DNA of 64,000 nt. Source: Mesostigma viride. Lineage: Eukaryota; Streptophyta; Mesostigmatophyceae; Mesostigmatales; Mesostigmataceae. Position 1 is the stretch's first letter. Each line of letters opens with the position of its first letter. The notes beneath the pieces are model-generated. The model had not been told where the DNA came from, made no database searches, and saw only the letters and a list, made by a program, of their open reading frames with translations. The position numbers and the translations under genes are program-made. The stretch lies in the NCBI GenBank assembly GCA_009746045.1, contig RPFO01000276.1:775244-839243 (forward strand), read 5' to 3'. This document shows, one piece after another, positions 11,018 through 23,019 of this stretch.

Positions 11018-13530
11018 CTATATGGCTAAGCGATATAGAAATTTTATTTTTCCCCTCCCCCCCACAGAGACCACAGGAAGGGCCTCACACGGGAGAGAGA
11101 GTCCTACCTGAGAAAGGAGGTCAGGCATGCGAACAACAGTATGAAAGAGGTAGGCATAATGTTCATCATCCGGTAGTTCACCATAAGGGGTTACACCAAG
11201 GGTGGTAGGAACTAGAGTAGTATTGAGAACATCTAAGTCCTCGAAAAAGGAATAATCTGCGCGGCGGGAGAGGGCATCAGGCACTATATTATCTACACCT
11301 TTAACCTACCGAAGTTTAAAAGGGGAAAACTGTGCTAAAAACTCCATCCAGCGCGCTTGACGAGGGGTAAGGTTGGGTTGGGAGAGCAGATGGGTAAGGG
11401 GACGATGATCCGTTTGTATAACTAATCTATAAGGATCTAGCTCACAGGGTTCATTCAGACAAACATCAAATTGGGCACCTTTAAGAAAGTGCTGCCACGC
11501 GTGGCAACAATACACCACAGCTAAGAGTTCCTGCTGGTGTACAGGATAGTTACGCTCCGCGGGGAGCATTGTCCTAGAGATATACTCAATTGGCTGTAAG
11601 CCCTGACCCTGATCCTGGAGAAGGACGCCCCCTATAACTACCTTACTAGCGTCTGTAGCTACCACAAAGGGTTTGGTAGTATCGGGTAGGATGAGTACAG
11701 GAGGGGAAAGGAGTAGGGATTTTAGGCACTGAAAAGCCGACTGACATTCACTACTCCAAACAAAGGGGATATCCTTCTTTAATAAATGATTAATAGGGGC
11801 TGCTATAGTTGCGAAACGCGGGATAAAACGCCTATAGTAAGAAGCAATTCCTAGAAAACTACGTACACCTTTAACGTCGGTAGGGGTAGGCCATTCCTGA
11901 ATTGACTTAGTTTTATCCGGGTCGGTAGCGACCCCGGCATCAGACAGAACGTGCCCTAAAAATGGGACACTCCTACCCGAACGAACTTTAGCACGGCGCG
12001 CCCACAAAGAATTTTCAGCCATTATTTCTAATACTTTCTTTAAATCACGTAGGTGCGTTTCAAAATCAGGAGAGTAAATAAGAATATCATCTAAGTACGC
12101 TTGAGCACAAGAACGGTCATGCTCAGATAAGGAAACAGAGGAGAAGGAAGGATCCTTTAGATCAGAGGACACCTGAGGAAGGTGAGAATTTCCCATAACG
12201 GGTCTAAGCACTTCATTCATTAACATTTGAAAAGAGGCAGGCGAGTTACAGAGTCCCATAGCCGCTACTCTAAACTGGTAATGACCAAAAGGGGTAGCAA
12301 AGGCGGTTTTATGGCAATCCTCAGGAGCTATCCGCAACTGCCAAAAACCATCCGCACAATCTAGTACTGTGAAACAAGTGGAACCTTTAACCTTATTAAA
12401 TATATCATCAATACGAGGGAGAGGGTATTTAGACTTCACAGTAATATCATTCAACTTCCTATAATCAGTAACTAGGCGAAACTTGCCATTTGGCTTAGGA
12501 ACTAACAGGACACCAGCTGAGTAGGGAGAGTTACTAGGCTCTATTAATCCTGCTTCTAATAATGACACTAAAATCTGTTTTAGTTCCTTTAACTCGGTAG
12601 GGCCCATTCTATACATCGGAGAGTGCGTAGGAACTGCACCGTCCTTGATAACTACACGGTGTAAAACAGAACGAGGAGGAGGATAAGAAGGAGTCTTTTC
12701 TTCAAATACTTTTGAGGAATCTATCACAGCCATGTATCTTACTATTTCATTTTCAGTAAATCCTACTCCTATTGTATCCACTGTATTTACATCTATATCC
12801 ACACTATTGTTAGTGCTAGGTATCTGTTGTACTTCTAACTGAAGGAACATACATAATAGGTATCCATTTTGCTTTAATTCAGAACGTAATTCGTCATTTG
12901 ACATTATTACTTCAGGTATAGGTCTTACAGGAGGATCAACAGGTGTAGGAGGAGTAATATCTACCAAGGATAAATTTTCCAATCTATAATGACGTTCAGG
13001 TACCCAGTAAGAGCTATCTGGAAACCAAATGACCATGGTATCATAATTAATAGTAATCTTATTATCCTGGTGCCAATCTAATCCTAGTAATACATCAGCG
13101 GTAGTGATAGGGCCTATAGTGGCCGTCAGGTTGACAGTACGTCCTTGTATAACCATGGGAAGGGACACCGTACCCGGGGAATGACTGGTGCGACCATCAG
13201 CATAATGAACAGTAACGGGTTTGGTGTGAGGGGTAGGGACTAGTCCTAAACGTCTAACTAGGGCCTCGCTCACAAAGGAGCTAGCCGCACCGCTATCTAC
13301 CAACACAGAGACATTCAAGAGTTCATCAGCATGCAAGAAGGGGTCTACAACAGTGTGAGGGACGGTTAAACCACCATTCAAGAACATAAGAGGACGCACA
13401 CGTAGTGGTAGGGATGATTCAGCTCCTACAGAGGTTATAAAAACAGGCAAGCAAAAATTTTTATCTGGGGTACTATCTAAGGACCTGTCCAGGTTACCCC
13501 CGGCTGACAGGCCTACTGTTCCCCCTCCCC
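11018..13530 (-). CDS. Gypsy pol: protease, reverse transcriptase, RNase H
   Basis: An uninterrupted frame of 714 codons (13450-11306) that is open upstream to about 13520. The retropepsin motif VLVDSGAASSF is near residue 52. Reverse transcriptase follows: VLLVPKPNGKFRLVTDYRKL, LDCADGFWQLRIAP, FGHYQFRVAAMGLCNSPASF and the catalytic AYLDDILIY. RNase H follows: PFVVATDASKVVIGGVLL and QTDHRPLTHLL. After TAG at 11306-11308 the same frame continues VKGVDNIVPDALSRR, the usual end of gypsy RNase H, to a second TAG at 11018-11020. Pol is in the -1 frame relative to the zinc-knuckle ORF, with overlap at a G-run, so Gag-Pol would need -1 frameshifting. Confidence 0.95.
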
Positions 13531-13960
13531 CCCCACATCCATTGGGACTAACCCCGAAGAAGTCCCTGGCGAAAAAGCCACTGCTGGAGGGTCGCGAGGG
13601 AGCGAAGAGGGTGCAGGAGCCTGATTATCATAGGGGAACCCTGAGGGTCCTGTCTGCACAACATTCAGCCTACTAGGGGTAGCTGAGGGAATGCGTCCTG
13701 GAGTGGGACGAATAGGAGCACGCTGAGGGGTACGAGGAGGGCGAGCATCGGGATGAGGGGGAGCACCAGAAAGGAACTTGGGGCACTCCGCCTTAAGATG
13801 GCCCACCTCATGACAATGATAACACGAGATGTGAGACACATCCAATGCAGATATATCTGTAACGCAAATATCGAATTCTTCTACATATGCCTATTCTTCT
13901 TCAGGAGTGAGGACAAGGTTATGAACCCTAGTACACAAAGGAGCATGAGCATACATGCAA
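13513..13960 (-). CDS. Gypsy gag: nucleocapsid part with CCHC zinc knuckle
   Basis: The minus-strand ORF from 13845 contains CYHCHEVGHLKAEC, an exact C-x2-C-x4-H-x4-C knuckle, followed by a Pro-rich tail ending GGEGEQ and TAG. Upstream the frame is open through a TAG (13891-13893) back to THLLRVADCMYAHAPLC, where it meets the end of the capsid frame with a one-base shift near 13990. The knuckle identifies it as the C-terminal part of Gag. Confidence 0.85.
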
Positions 13961-15427
13961 TCAGCAACACGGAGGAGATGGGTAGGAAGAGGAGTGGTAA
14001 AGAAATCTGCTACTCTTTAATAGACGTTGTCGCACATGCTTGAGGGGCAGATCAGTGAAACGGTAGGCAGAGAACTGGCGTTTTACCTCACGTAATAAGG
14101 GTCTACTGAGGCCTTGAAGGAAACGAGCACGTACTTCTGCGCCCGACAAATCCCTAATTCGTACCATCTGTGCATCAAGTTCTTTCATATATTCCTTAAA
14201 CGGTTTAGTACCTTGCTGCAAAGTACCAAAGGCTAATCTATCCTGCCAATCTGCATCAGGAGGAACTAAATGGCTCTCTAACCGCTAAAACAATCCTGCT
14301 ACTGAGTTAGGGTAGGCATGAGAGGCCAAGGATTCACACTGGATGAGGTTGGCAAGCTCAAGGGTAATACAGGTAGTAAGATAGTGAGGGACTAAATGGT
14401 TCTCTAAACGCTTAAACAATTCTGCTACAGAGTTAGGGTAGGCATGAGAGGCCAAAGACTCACACTGAATGAGGTTAGCAAGCTCAGGAGTAATACAGGT
14501 TGTGAGATAGTGAGGAACTAATACAGCATCAGAAAGACGCCATCTATTATGATTCTGCCACGACTCCGTGTTCTGTGTAAGCAACATAATAAAGGTGAAA
14601 AACTGTTGAGGGGTAGACTTGACATCCAGCTTGGGAAGGTTAGCAAAGAGGGGAAGAGCAGGGGGCTTAGGGGGATTAGAAGAGTCAGTTTTTCCCATAG
14701 GGCCACTATCTTCCACTGCTACATAAGCGGGATAGAAGGAAGGAAGAGGAAAAGTCTTGGGTAGGGGTCGAGAAGGGGCCACCGTTTCAGACTGGTGCCC
14801 ATAGGAGAAAGGAACAGTATATTGCTCACGAAGAGAGGAGTAGGCAAAATGATCATAATTTCTATCATCTAGGGGCATGGTACTGAAATCATTATTAACT
14901 TCTAAATCAGCCACACGGGTAGGAACCTGGGCAGCCTCATAGGCCGTCTCAGGGTAGGACCAGGAAGCAGGTGGGAAAAAGGGGACTGCACTAGGGCGCC
15001 CAGAAGGGCCGACAGGGGCCGAGGTACGACCCGTGTTAATAGCAGGCATTGAAGGCACAGGGTGGGAAGGAGGCCTAGGAGCATTGTTAGTGTGTGAGGA
15101 CCTGCTGGAGGGGTGAGCCAAGGTTGCAGAAGGGGCAGGGGCCTGGTTCACAACGAAAGAAGGTTCCTCACTAAATCTGACTTGGGAAATACGTTGTTCA
15201 TAGGTAGGTGGGGTAATTGAGGGACGACGGCGACCACCAGCAGCAGGAGAAGGCGGTGAGGTACGCAGAATACCTTGAGGAGTGAGATGGTGTACCGTTT
15301 CCAAGGAGTCCCGTCGGTTACCACGAGTATTGGTATTGTTAATGTTATTAGTAGTAGTATTATTATTATTATTGGTAGTAGGAGTATTGGTAGGTATAGG
15401 CGACAGGTTACCACCCATTGGATCCAT
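13961..15427 (-). CDS. Gypsy gag: N-terminal and capsid part
   Basis: Starts ATG (MDPMGGNLSPIP) at 15427. It has an Asn/Thr-rich and then Pro/Ser-rich N-terminus and a capsid-like segment (PKLDVKSTPQQFFTFIMLL). The frame is interrupted by TAG at 14285-14287 and continues as RLESHLVPPDADWQDRLAF, then AQMVRIRDLSGAEVRARFL, a typical retrotransposon Gag C-terminal helix region. Residues just before the TAG form a 42-aa in-frame tandem duplication. The first copy has AAG where the second has the TAG. Confidence 0.85.
14285..14536 (-). repeat. 126-bp in-frame tandem duplication inside gag
   Basis: Two copies offset by exactly 126 bp (42 codons), each encoding the segment LVPHYLTTCIT...ELANLIQCESLASHAYPNSVA. 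A third, shorter match starts after the TAG (RLESHLVP). The copies differ at about ten positions. Confidence 0.9.
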
Positions 15428-15551
15428 TTTTGTTTAAGTAAATGATCAAAAATCTAACTGAAAGCAGCAAGGATAAAGGACAAGGCCTAATATAAGGCAA
15501 GGAAAGAAAAGGAAAAGATTTTAATGGTTTAACAGAAAGGAACAATTTAAA

Positions 15552-15944
15552 TCAGTCCTTTTTAACAACAGTAATGGATAGGGAACCGAATTCCAAGGTG
15601 AGAGGAGTATCTAAGCTAGAAGAGGATGCAGCCCTCTTAGGGGGAGACGAAGGAGGGGTAGCAAAATCTAGAGCTTCTACAGGAGGGCGACCATGAGGAG
15701 TAGAACGTACGTGTAGGCCTAGATCTGATACGCTATGGTCTATAAGGAATTGTTGAGCTTCCTCGAAGGTAACAAATTTCTTATACCTAATTACATTATA
15801 TGTACGGTTTTGCACTATCTTCCTAGCATCTGACCAAGAGAGGAAAATGGCTGACCATTGAGGGGTAATAACCACGTAATACTTAGCTAAACTATTATCA
15901 CTAGATGAATGGGAAGGCGCAGTAAAAACACGACGTTGACTCAT
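15552..15944 (-). CDS. Gypsy leader ORF with RNase H1-type hybrid-binding (viroplasmin-like) domain
   Basis: 130 aa, ATG at 15944, placed between the 5' LTR and gag and ending 124 bp before the gag ATG. Residues 22-67 match the RNA/DNA hybrid-binding domain of eukaryotic RNase H1 and of caulimovirid viroplasmins. It reads YYVV, then IFLSWSDARKIV, then YKKFVTFEEAQQFL, with the SW and YKKF residues that contact the duplex in RNase H1 (family knowledge). The rest is Ser/Pro-rich. It has no catalytic RNase H residues, so binding of RNA-DNA hybrids or structured RNA during replication is the natural guess (inference). A separate ORF of this type before gag is unusual. Confidence 0.75.
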   Translation of the reverse strand: MSQRRVFTAPSHSSSDNSLAKYYVVITPQWSAIFLSWSDARKIVQNRTYNVIRYKKFVTFEEAQQFLIDHSVSDLGLHVRSTPHGRPPVEALDFATPPSSPPKRAASSSSLDTPLTLEFGSLSITVVKKD

Positions 15945-16459
15945 GATAACTCACCTGGCGTGTCTTGTGATGTCAAGCTAGACGAGGTAGGGGTAGGCGA
16001 CTTAGCTTGACGATCTGGATCACCGAAAGAAGAAGGAGGGCGGGAGTTTCCAGCTCTCGTCCTAAGTCAGCGGCCGGATATCCCAGCGCTCGTCCTAACA
16101 CAGCGCCCCGTAACTCTGCGGGTGCGGCCGTCTAATAAAGCAGCAGCACAAGGAAAAAGGTGTAGGTACGGCGACGCTAATCGTCTCCGAACAGTAATAC
16201 TCCCCGATCTAAGGCAGGAAACAACCGTAAGCAGGAAAACAAGGCGAAGGACAGGCTAACTACGAAAGGATTTCTCCGCTGTGAGCAGGTCTAGCTTCTA
16301 GGTAAAGCGTGTCCCGAAACGGGCAGCACGACGCTCCTAGCTTGAAGGCGACCCGCCCATTACCTATCAAGGAAGTGTCGACTTCTTGTTCCTGGACGCG
16401 GAAGGGGTCTTGAAAAGGTGTATGTGGCAAGGGATAGTCGTCTCGTTCACTACCTACTG

Positions 16460-16477
16460 AAGTTCCTCCGGAGCCAT
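16460..16477 (-). promoter_or_regulatory. Candidate tRNA primer-binding site
   Basis: Just inside the 5' LTR the minus strand reads TGGCTCCGGAGGAAC one base after the LTR end. A TGG start (complement of tRNA CCA) at this spacing is typical. I could not assign the tRNA. Confidence 0.5.
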
Positions 16478-17050
16478 TGTTACGCCCTGGCTCGACTCTA
16501 TCCCAAACATCTCGCCTAACCTTACCTAAACTAGTGATGAGGCACCTACCTAGGAGTGAGGAGCTATATTGGCTATAAGACCTAGGACGCGACGACGCTG
16601 CTTCTCAATGCATTCCCTTATAATACGCCATATACCGAATAAAACCAGGGTACTACGAAGGAAACAATACTACACTGCCGTGACCCAAGCCTAAATGTGT
16701 TAATTCATTTAACACACGCCGAGTGCCATTCACGAAGGACAACTGCTGCATAAATGATCGCCGACAGGCGTGTATGCTCGGGCCGACATCGACCCTCGCC
16801 CACAGGACCAACGCACGTCCACAAGGTTCACACGCAGGATAAAAGGACCACTACTAAAGTACGCAGCGCGGCGCGACTGCACCGAACCACCATACTGTAC
16901 AATTGCCACGTCACAAGGCCCGGTACCGACCGGCCAAAAGGTCCTTACTAAACGTAAGCCTAGGAAAGTCAGCGAACTGCTCCGGAATGGCTGAGGCAAC
17001 AGTGACCTAATTTACGTCCGTAACAACAACAAAAGTTACGCGACGTAACA
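16478..17050 (-). repeat. 5' LTR of the gypsy element
   Basis: Same 573-bp sequence as 7928-8500 with one difference noticed. The 89-codon frames present in both LTRs are duplicates of one another and are not treated as genes. Confidence 0.97.
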
Positions 17051-17290
17051 CAGACCATTGTCTGCAGGCCCACACGCCAGCCCGGGTGGGCAAGCCCCCC
17101 CACCCCCAGGAGGAAGGGGCGCTTTGCTGAGTAGAGTATTTAGATTTAGGATTTTCTAGATTAGATTAGAGTTAGCTTATACTACATCTAGATAGATTAG
17201 AGTTTATATTTAGGTTTTGCGGCTTCACTCGCCTCCATCCATCAAGCAAGGGCATCCTCCTCTGCTGCCCATGTGCGGCGTGGGCAACAA
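17051..17290 (+). mobile_element. LINE ORF2 end and 3' UTR, right of the gypsy element
   Basis: Starts with the second CAGAC. Joined to 7927 it reads NKKRWQTIVCRPTRQPGW...RRKGRFAE and then TAG at about 17129-17131. This is followed by an A/T-rich 3' UTR with TAGATTAGA repeats. The same segment appears inverted at 19095-19310. Confidence 0.7.
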
Positions 17291-18966
<1,676 letters not shown>

Positions 18967-19033
18967 CCATCCATCAAGCAATTAGGAACGTGCTACAGGA
19001 TCTCCCTGCATGGCACGGAGTCATGTTATAATA
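18967..19033 (+). mobile_element. 3' end of the plus-strand LINE
   Basis: After the microsatellite the LINE 3' UTR resumes and reaches GTGCTACAGGATCTCCC...ACGGAGTCATGTTATAAT, a diverged copy of the terminal motif seen inverted just to the right. It contains a small insertion (TGCATGGC) in the hairpin loop. Confidence 0.7.
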
Positions 19034-19380
19034 TGATGTTTAAAATTAAATTAAATTAAATTAAATTAAATTATAATAACATGACTCCGTTGGGAGATCA
19101 TGTAGCACATAATATTCGTTGCTGGATGGGTGGAGGTGGGCGAAGCCGCGTAATCGAACTAAGCTAACTCTAAGCTATCTAGTCTAGAAAAATCCTAACT
19201 ACACTACTCAGCAATTAAAGCGCCCCTTCCGCTTGGGGGGAGGGGGCTCGCCCACAGGGGCGAGCGTGTGAGCCTGGACAATCTTCTGCCACCTCTTCTT
19301 GTTCTGCGTAGCAGTCCAAAGAAGAGAGAGGGAGTGAATGCGGTGTTCAAACTGAGCTGGGACCACTAGCTAGGTCGGCC
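19034..19380 (-). mobile_element. 3' end of a second LINE, minus strand, with (TTTAA)n tail
   Basis: Read on the minus strand from 19380: an ORF2 C-terminal segment (PAQFEHRIHSLSLFFG, RRTRRGGRRLS), an end near GCGCTTTAATTGCTGAGTAG, a 3' UTR homologous to 17132-17260, the terminal motif CTCCCAACGGAGTCATG, and a (TTTAA)6 tail at 19034-19075. It meets the plus-strand LINE tail to tail. Confidence 0.75.
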
Positions 19381-19704
19381 AGCAACATCTGGATGTACAC
19401 AACGGTATGAAAGTGCCAAAAAATGCCCTTATAAGCCCTACAAGGAGCAAATTGAGTCCAAACATGCTAGATATTGGTAGGCAGCATGTCCATGACACCA
19501 GTAAAAGGAATTTGACTTTCCAGAATTTTCCGACATCAGTTGGTCTATTTTTGGCATGTCTATTTTTAGCAACTTTCCAGATTTTAATACAAACAAATAC
19601 AATTTGATATGCAAATAAAGAGCTCCTGACCTGGCTGTTTGCATGTAGGCTTATGCTCATGTCTACCAACTGTGTGCACACCAGGTCCCATGGTCATCTG
19701 ACCT

Positions 19705-20215
19705 CATTTGGTGACAAACTGCCACCAAATGCTAGCAAAAACGCACCGTTTCACCACATCTCATAGCAGTTTCCATGGAAGATGTGTTCAGTCGAGGCTG
19801 GAAATTTGCAATCACGTTACACATCATAAATGTAGACATGGCACAAAAAATCAGGTCCATCGTACTGTATTTGGTAACAAAATGCCACCAAATGCTAGCA
19901 AAAATGCGCGTTTTTCGCGTTTTTTTCACACATTTCATGACAGTTTTCATACAAGATGTGCTCAGTTGGGGCTGGAAACTTGCAAGCATATTAAATATCA
20001 TCATTGTAGACATTGCACAAAAATCCAGGTCTGTTGTACTTCATTCATTGACAGCTCGCTAGCAAATGTGAGCAAAAATGTGCGTTTTTTGCATTTCCGC
20101 CACATTTCTTGCAGTTTCCCATGCAAGATGTGCTCAGTTGAGGCTGAAAACAAGCGCGCATGTTAATCATCATGTCATTTCAGACATTGCACAAAACTTC
20201 AGGTCCATCAAGTGT
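19705..20215. repeat. Degenerate 163-bp tandem satellite, three copies
   Basis: GCCACCAAATGCTAGCAAAAA occurs at about 19720 and 19883 (offset 163). A third, more diverged copy starts near 20045. Each copy contains a capped C/T-G-rich segment reading AAGATGTGCTCAGTTG and a segment reading GACATTGCACAAAA. An ORF through it (152 codons, plus strand) simply repeats the unit in protein form. Confidence 0.85.
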
Positions 20216-20778
20216 CATTGGGTTCACTGGTCCATGCAACACCTGCCAGTTTCCAGCTAATCACTCAACCTTGGATGCAAAGTTCTTTAGTAACGGTATG
20301 GCCAACTCCCACCAACTGTGTTGCTAACTGTTCAGACCTTGCACAGATAATATAACACAACTTTTGTGACACATAGACAAAGATATATGAACATGAACAG
20401 TGGCTAGACATGGTTGTATATATGTGCATACGGCCATGCTAAGGCAATTTTCAAGTAGGGGCTTGTTAGACATAAGAACTGCCAGCTGTCACGTTGGCTA
20501 GCATGATCAGTTCAAACCCACAGCATGCACGGTAGTCGCAAACTCAGCTTGGCAATGTAATAATCTAATCATGCCAGGCATCTCGGCCGTCGGCATGGTT
20601 GCGATGTGTTTTGTGCGCCTTGATTGGTAGCAGCACATCCCTTGGCAACCGGCCCGCCTGACCAAGGTTGCCACACATGGTCCTCTGCATCACCATGGAT
20701 GTCCCCATGTCCCTGTCTCTGTTATAGGGGCCCACGTTGCTGGCAACGCAGCTTCCAAGTTGGACTAGATCTCCTCAC
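20216..20778. other. Non-coding, nothing recognised
   Basis: No coding region, RNA gene or clear repeat seen. Short open frames in it show no family motifs. Confidence 0.5.
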
Positions 20779-21105
20779 TCAGCCAGCGCTGTGGTGCATA
20801 GCCAGACAGCTCATACACTGCTCAGTTGCTACCTCGAGGTTGCCGGCTTGAAATGTGCCACCAAAGGACTGCACTTGGCCGCCATCATACCTAGCATGAA
20901 GAAGCCACTGCACATCCCCGGTGAGCCGCTTGGCCACCATACCGCAGTTGTCTTCAACAGATAGTGCAAGCCCAATGGCCTCTACATAGGCACATGCATC
21001 GTGCTCATGCTCTTGCTCTGGCCCTTGTCAACATGAGATGCATGCCCATGCATGCTTCACCATGTTTCTCCAAGCCATCCGTGACTACTTGCTTCAGATA
21101 TGTCA
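20779..21105 (-). other. Possible exons of an unrecognised protein
   Basis: On the minus strand a stop-free segment reads EAIGLALSVEDNCGMVAKRL, then GDVQWLLHARYDGGQVQSFG and AGNLEVATEQCMSCLAMHHS. A candidate upstream exon (MTYLKQVVTDGLEKH, then GTGAAG) splices in frame to it at an acceptor ending TATGTAG near 20983. The composition is protein-like. I recognise no family. It may be a remnant of a mobile-element gene together with the 134-codon minus-strand frame at 21903-21499. Confidence 0.25.
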
Positions 21106-23019
21106 TTCAACTCCTGCACGTCCTCAGCCAGACTGTCAAACTAGCTGGTGCCCCATCCCTCACTTTGGTGAGGACTGCGATTCTGGCTAGCAGCTTAGCG
21201 ATCGTGCGTGGTTGTGCCTGAGTTTCTGGGTGAGTGGCAGTGGCATTGGAGCAAGAGGTGTTGAGCATGTGCGTGTGTCTATCCGCTTGACAAACAACCC
21301 CGCCCAGCCCTGACATTGAGGAGTTTGGCCATGTGCCAGGTTGCCAGAATTCCGCAAACATGCATCATAGGGAAATAAAGGATTGCTGGTTGTGCACACG
21401 ACATGAGAAAACAAAACACACATACCTGTCAGGAGGGCAGGCTTGGGTTGCTTCATTGGCGCTGGTTGCAGCGTGCGTAATAATAGCCCGCCATTGGCTC
21501 ATTTACCCGTGCCCTTGGCCAGCACGCACAGCCTGAACTGCATGAACTGCATGGATGCGGCCGTCCAGGATGCCCTCTGCTCATCATTCAGGGGTATGAA
21601 GGCAGCTTGGGTGCTGGTGTGTAAGGCAGCTTGTGCATCGGTGTTTGCCGCCCGGTCCTGTGGCAGCACAGGTAGCTGGCCTAGCCCGGCCACTGTCCTC
21701 TCTCCGCTCTCACGCAATATGCCACCCTCTCCACAAACCATGACAGTTCTCATGTGCATGCATGTCTTAAGATGCTTGTTGAAGGCAGATGCTTTCAGCT
21801 TAGAGACGGTGGGCACGTATACAGTGGGTTTTATGGACTCACAAGCATGTGAAGCCATCGAGCATCCAAGAAAGCCACCAATTGCTTCTAGGTTTTCCAT
21901 CAATCTTCGTGGTCAACCATGTCATGCAACATTACTTGCCGTGAGCACAATGCCAATAAATTGCAGCATGTACAACTAGAGCAAAGCAACAGCTTTGTGA
22001 TCCATAGCCCTGCCTGCAAATCATTGCCATCGGCGGCAATAGCGCTGCAAGGCTGCCAGCCAGCCCGTAATATCTTGCCCGCAATCCGTCATGCACCCTC
22101 CCTAATATCCGTGTGAAGAATTCCTTGACATCCCTAGCCTCTAAGGTAACCTGTACGTCGCTGATGTGAAGAAAAGGCTCGCCATGAAACCGTAGCTCGC
22201 TATACGATTCATGACGCACCTCCCGTAAGATAAGAAGATGACCAAAAGAGAAACTCCGGAGATGGGGAACTGGTAACATATTCATCCGTGACAAGGTCAG
22301 GGATTCAACAAGGAGTGAATTGGCCCGTAGATTTGAATAAGGGAACATACCGCTCGGAGGTATCCATGTCTGCCGTGCGCTTGATGTCTGTTTCGCACAC
22401 CCCGCCGCAGAAACTCGTTCCGGCATTCACCTGCTGACCGCAGTTTGTGCATGTCCAGAGGCTGATAAAAGCCCCAACATCGTGGGCGTCTTTAGAGTCC
22501 ACAAAGCCTGCATTAAACATGACGTTCGGGGCAAACGCAGATATATACGAAGTATGGGTCTGCCAAGCCTGACGCAGCCTTGAAATTGGTCGGAAATATG
22601 CGGTAGCTCAGGAAAAAAAAATTGCAGCGGTAATGAAGAAAGTCGTTCGGTCAAAGTCTTTAGAATTAAAAAATGCATCGTTTATGATGGAAACCCCGAT
22701 CTTAGGGCGCACTTCATCGGGAAATTTTTTTGCTGCGGTCAGGTGGGGTCGAGAGAAAATCTGCGACCATTCAGGCACCCACCTATGAATGACGCAACAT
22801 GCTGTTCGATTCCGCAAATTTTATGGCGAAAAAAAAACAGTGGTGGATCGAATAACACCTAAGGAGGATAATCGTAAAATTTCAGCCTTGATAGTGCCTG
22901 TATAGACGCTCAGCATCGCCTGCCAGACCGCCATGCCTGTCGCCCGGAATTCGGTCACTTTCGTGCACGCGCACACCAAAAATCGCATTTGGCGCCACTT
23001 TTCGGGTACCGCTTACGAG
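21106..23019. other. Unassigned region with weak minus-strand frames
   Basis: Minus-strand frames at 21903-21499 (VPTVSKLKASAFNKHLKTC) and 22520-22305 (LWTCTNCGQQVNAG, a CxxC pair) look moderately protein-like but are short and unsupported by splice-consistent partners. No tRNA or terminal repeats noticed. Confidence 0.3.

Larger units (their letters stand above)
7928..17050 (-). mobile_element. Complete Ty3/gypsy-type LTR retrotransposon
   Basis: 9123 bp, bounded by 573-bp LTRs at 7928-8500 and 16478-17050. The LTRs begin TGTTACG and end CGTAACA, a perfect 7-bp terminal inverted repeat. They are flanked by a 5-bp target duplication CAGAC at 7923-7927 and 17051-17055. I noticed one difference between the LTRs (C at about 8151, T at about 16701), so the insertion is young. 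On the minus strand the order is LTR, hybrid-binding-domain ORF, gag, zinc knuckle, protease, reverse transcriptase, RNase H, integrase zinc finger, uncharacterised region, LTR. The protease-RT-RNase H-integrase order is that of Ty3/gypsy. No integrase core was recognised. Several in-frame TAGs and frameshifts make this copy non-autonomous as read. Confidence 0.97.

Noticed and set aside
10627-14287. UAG as a sense codon in this organism
   Set aside because: Acyl-CoA oxidase ends with TAG directly after the PTS1 signal SRL; reading through would add six residues and hide the signal. One gypsy TAG replaces Lys, another Gln, so no single recoding fits.
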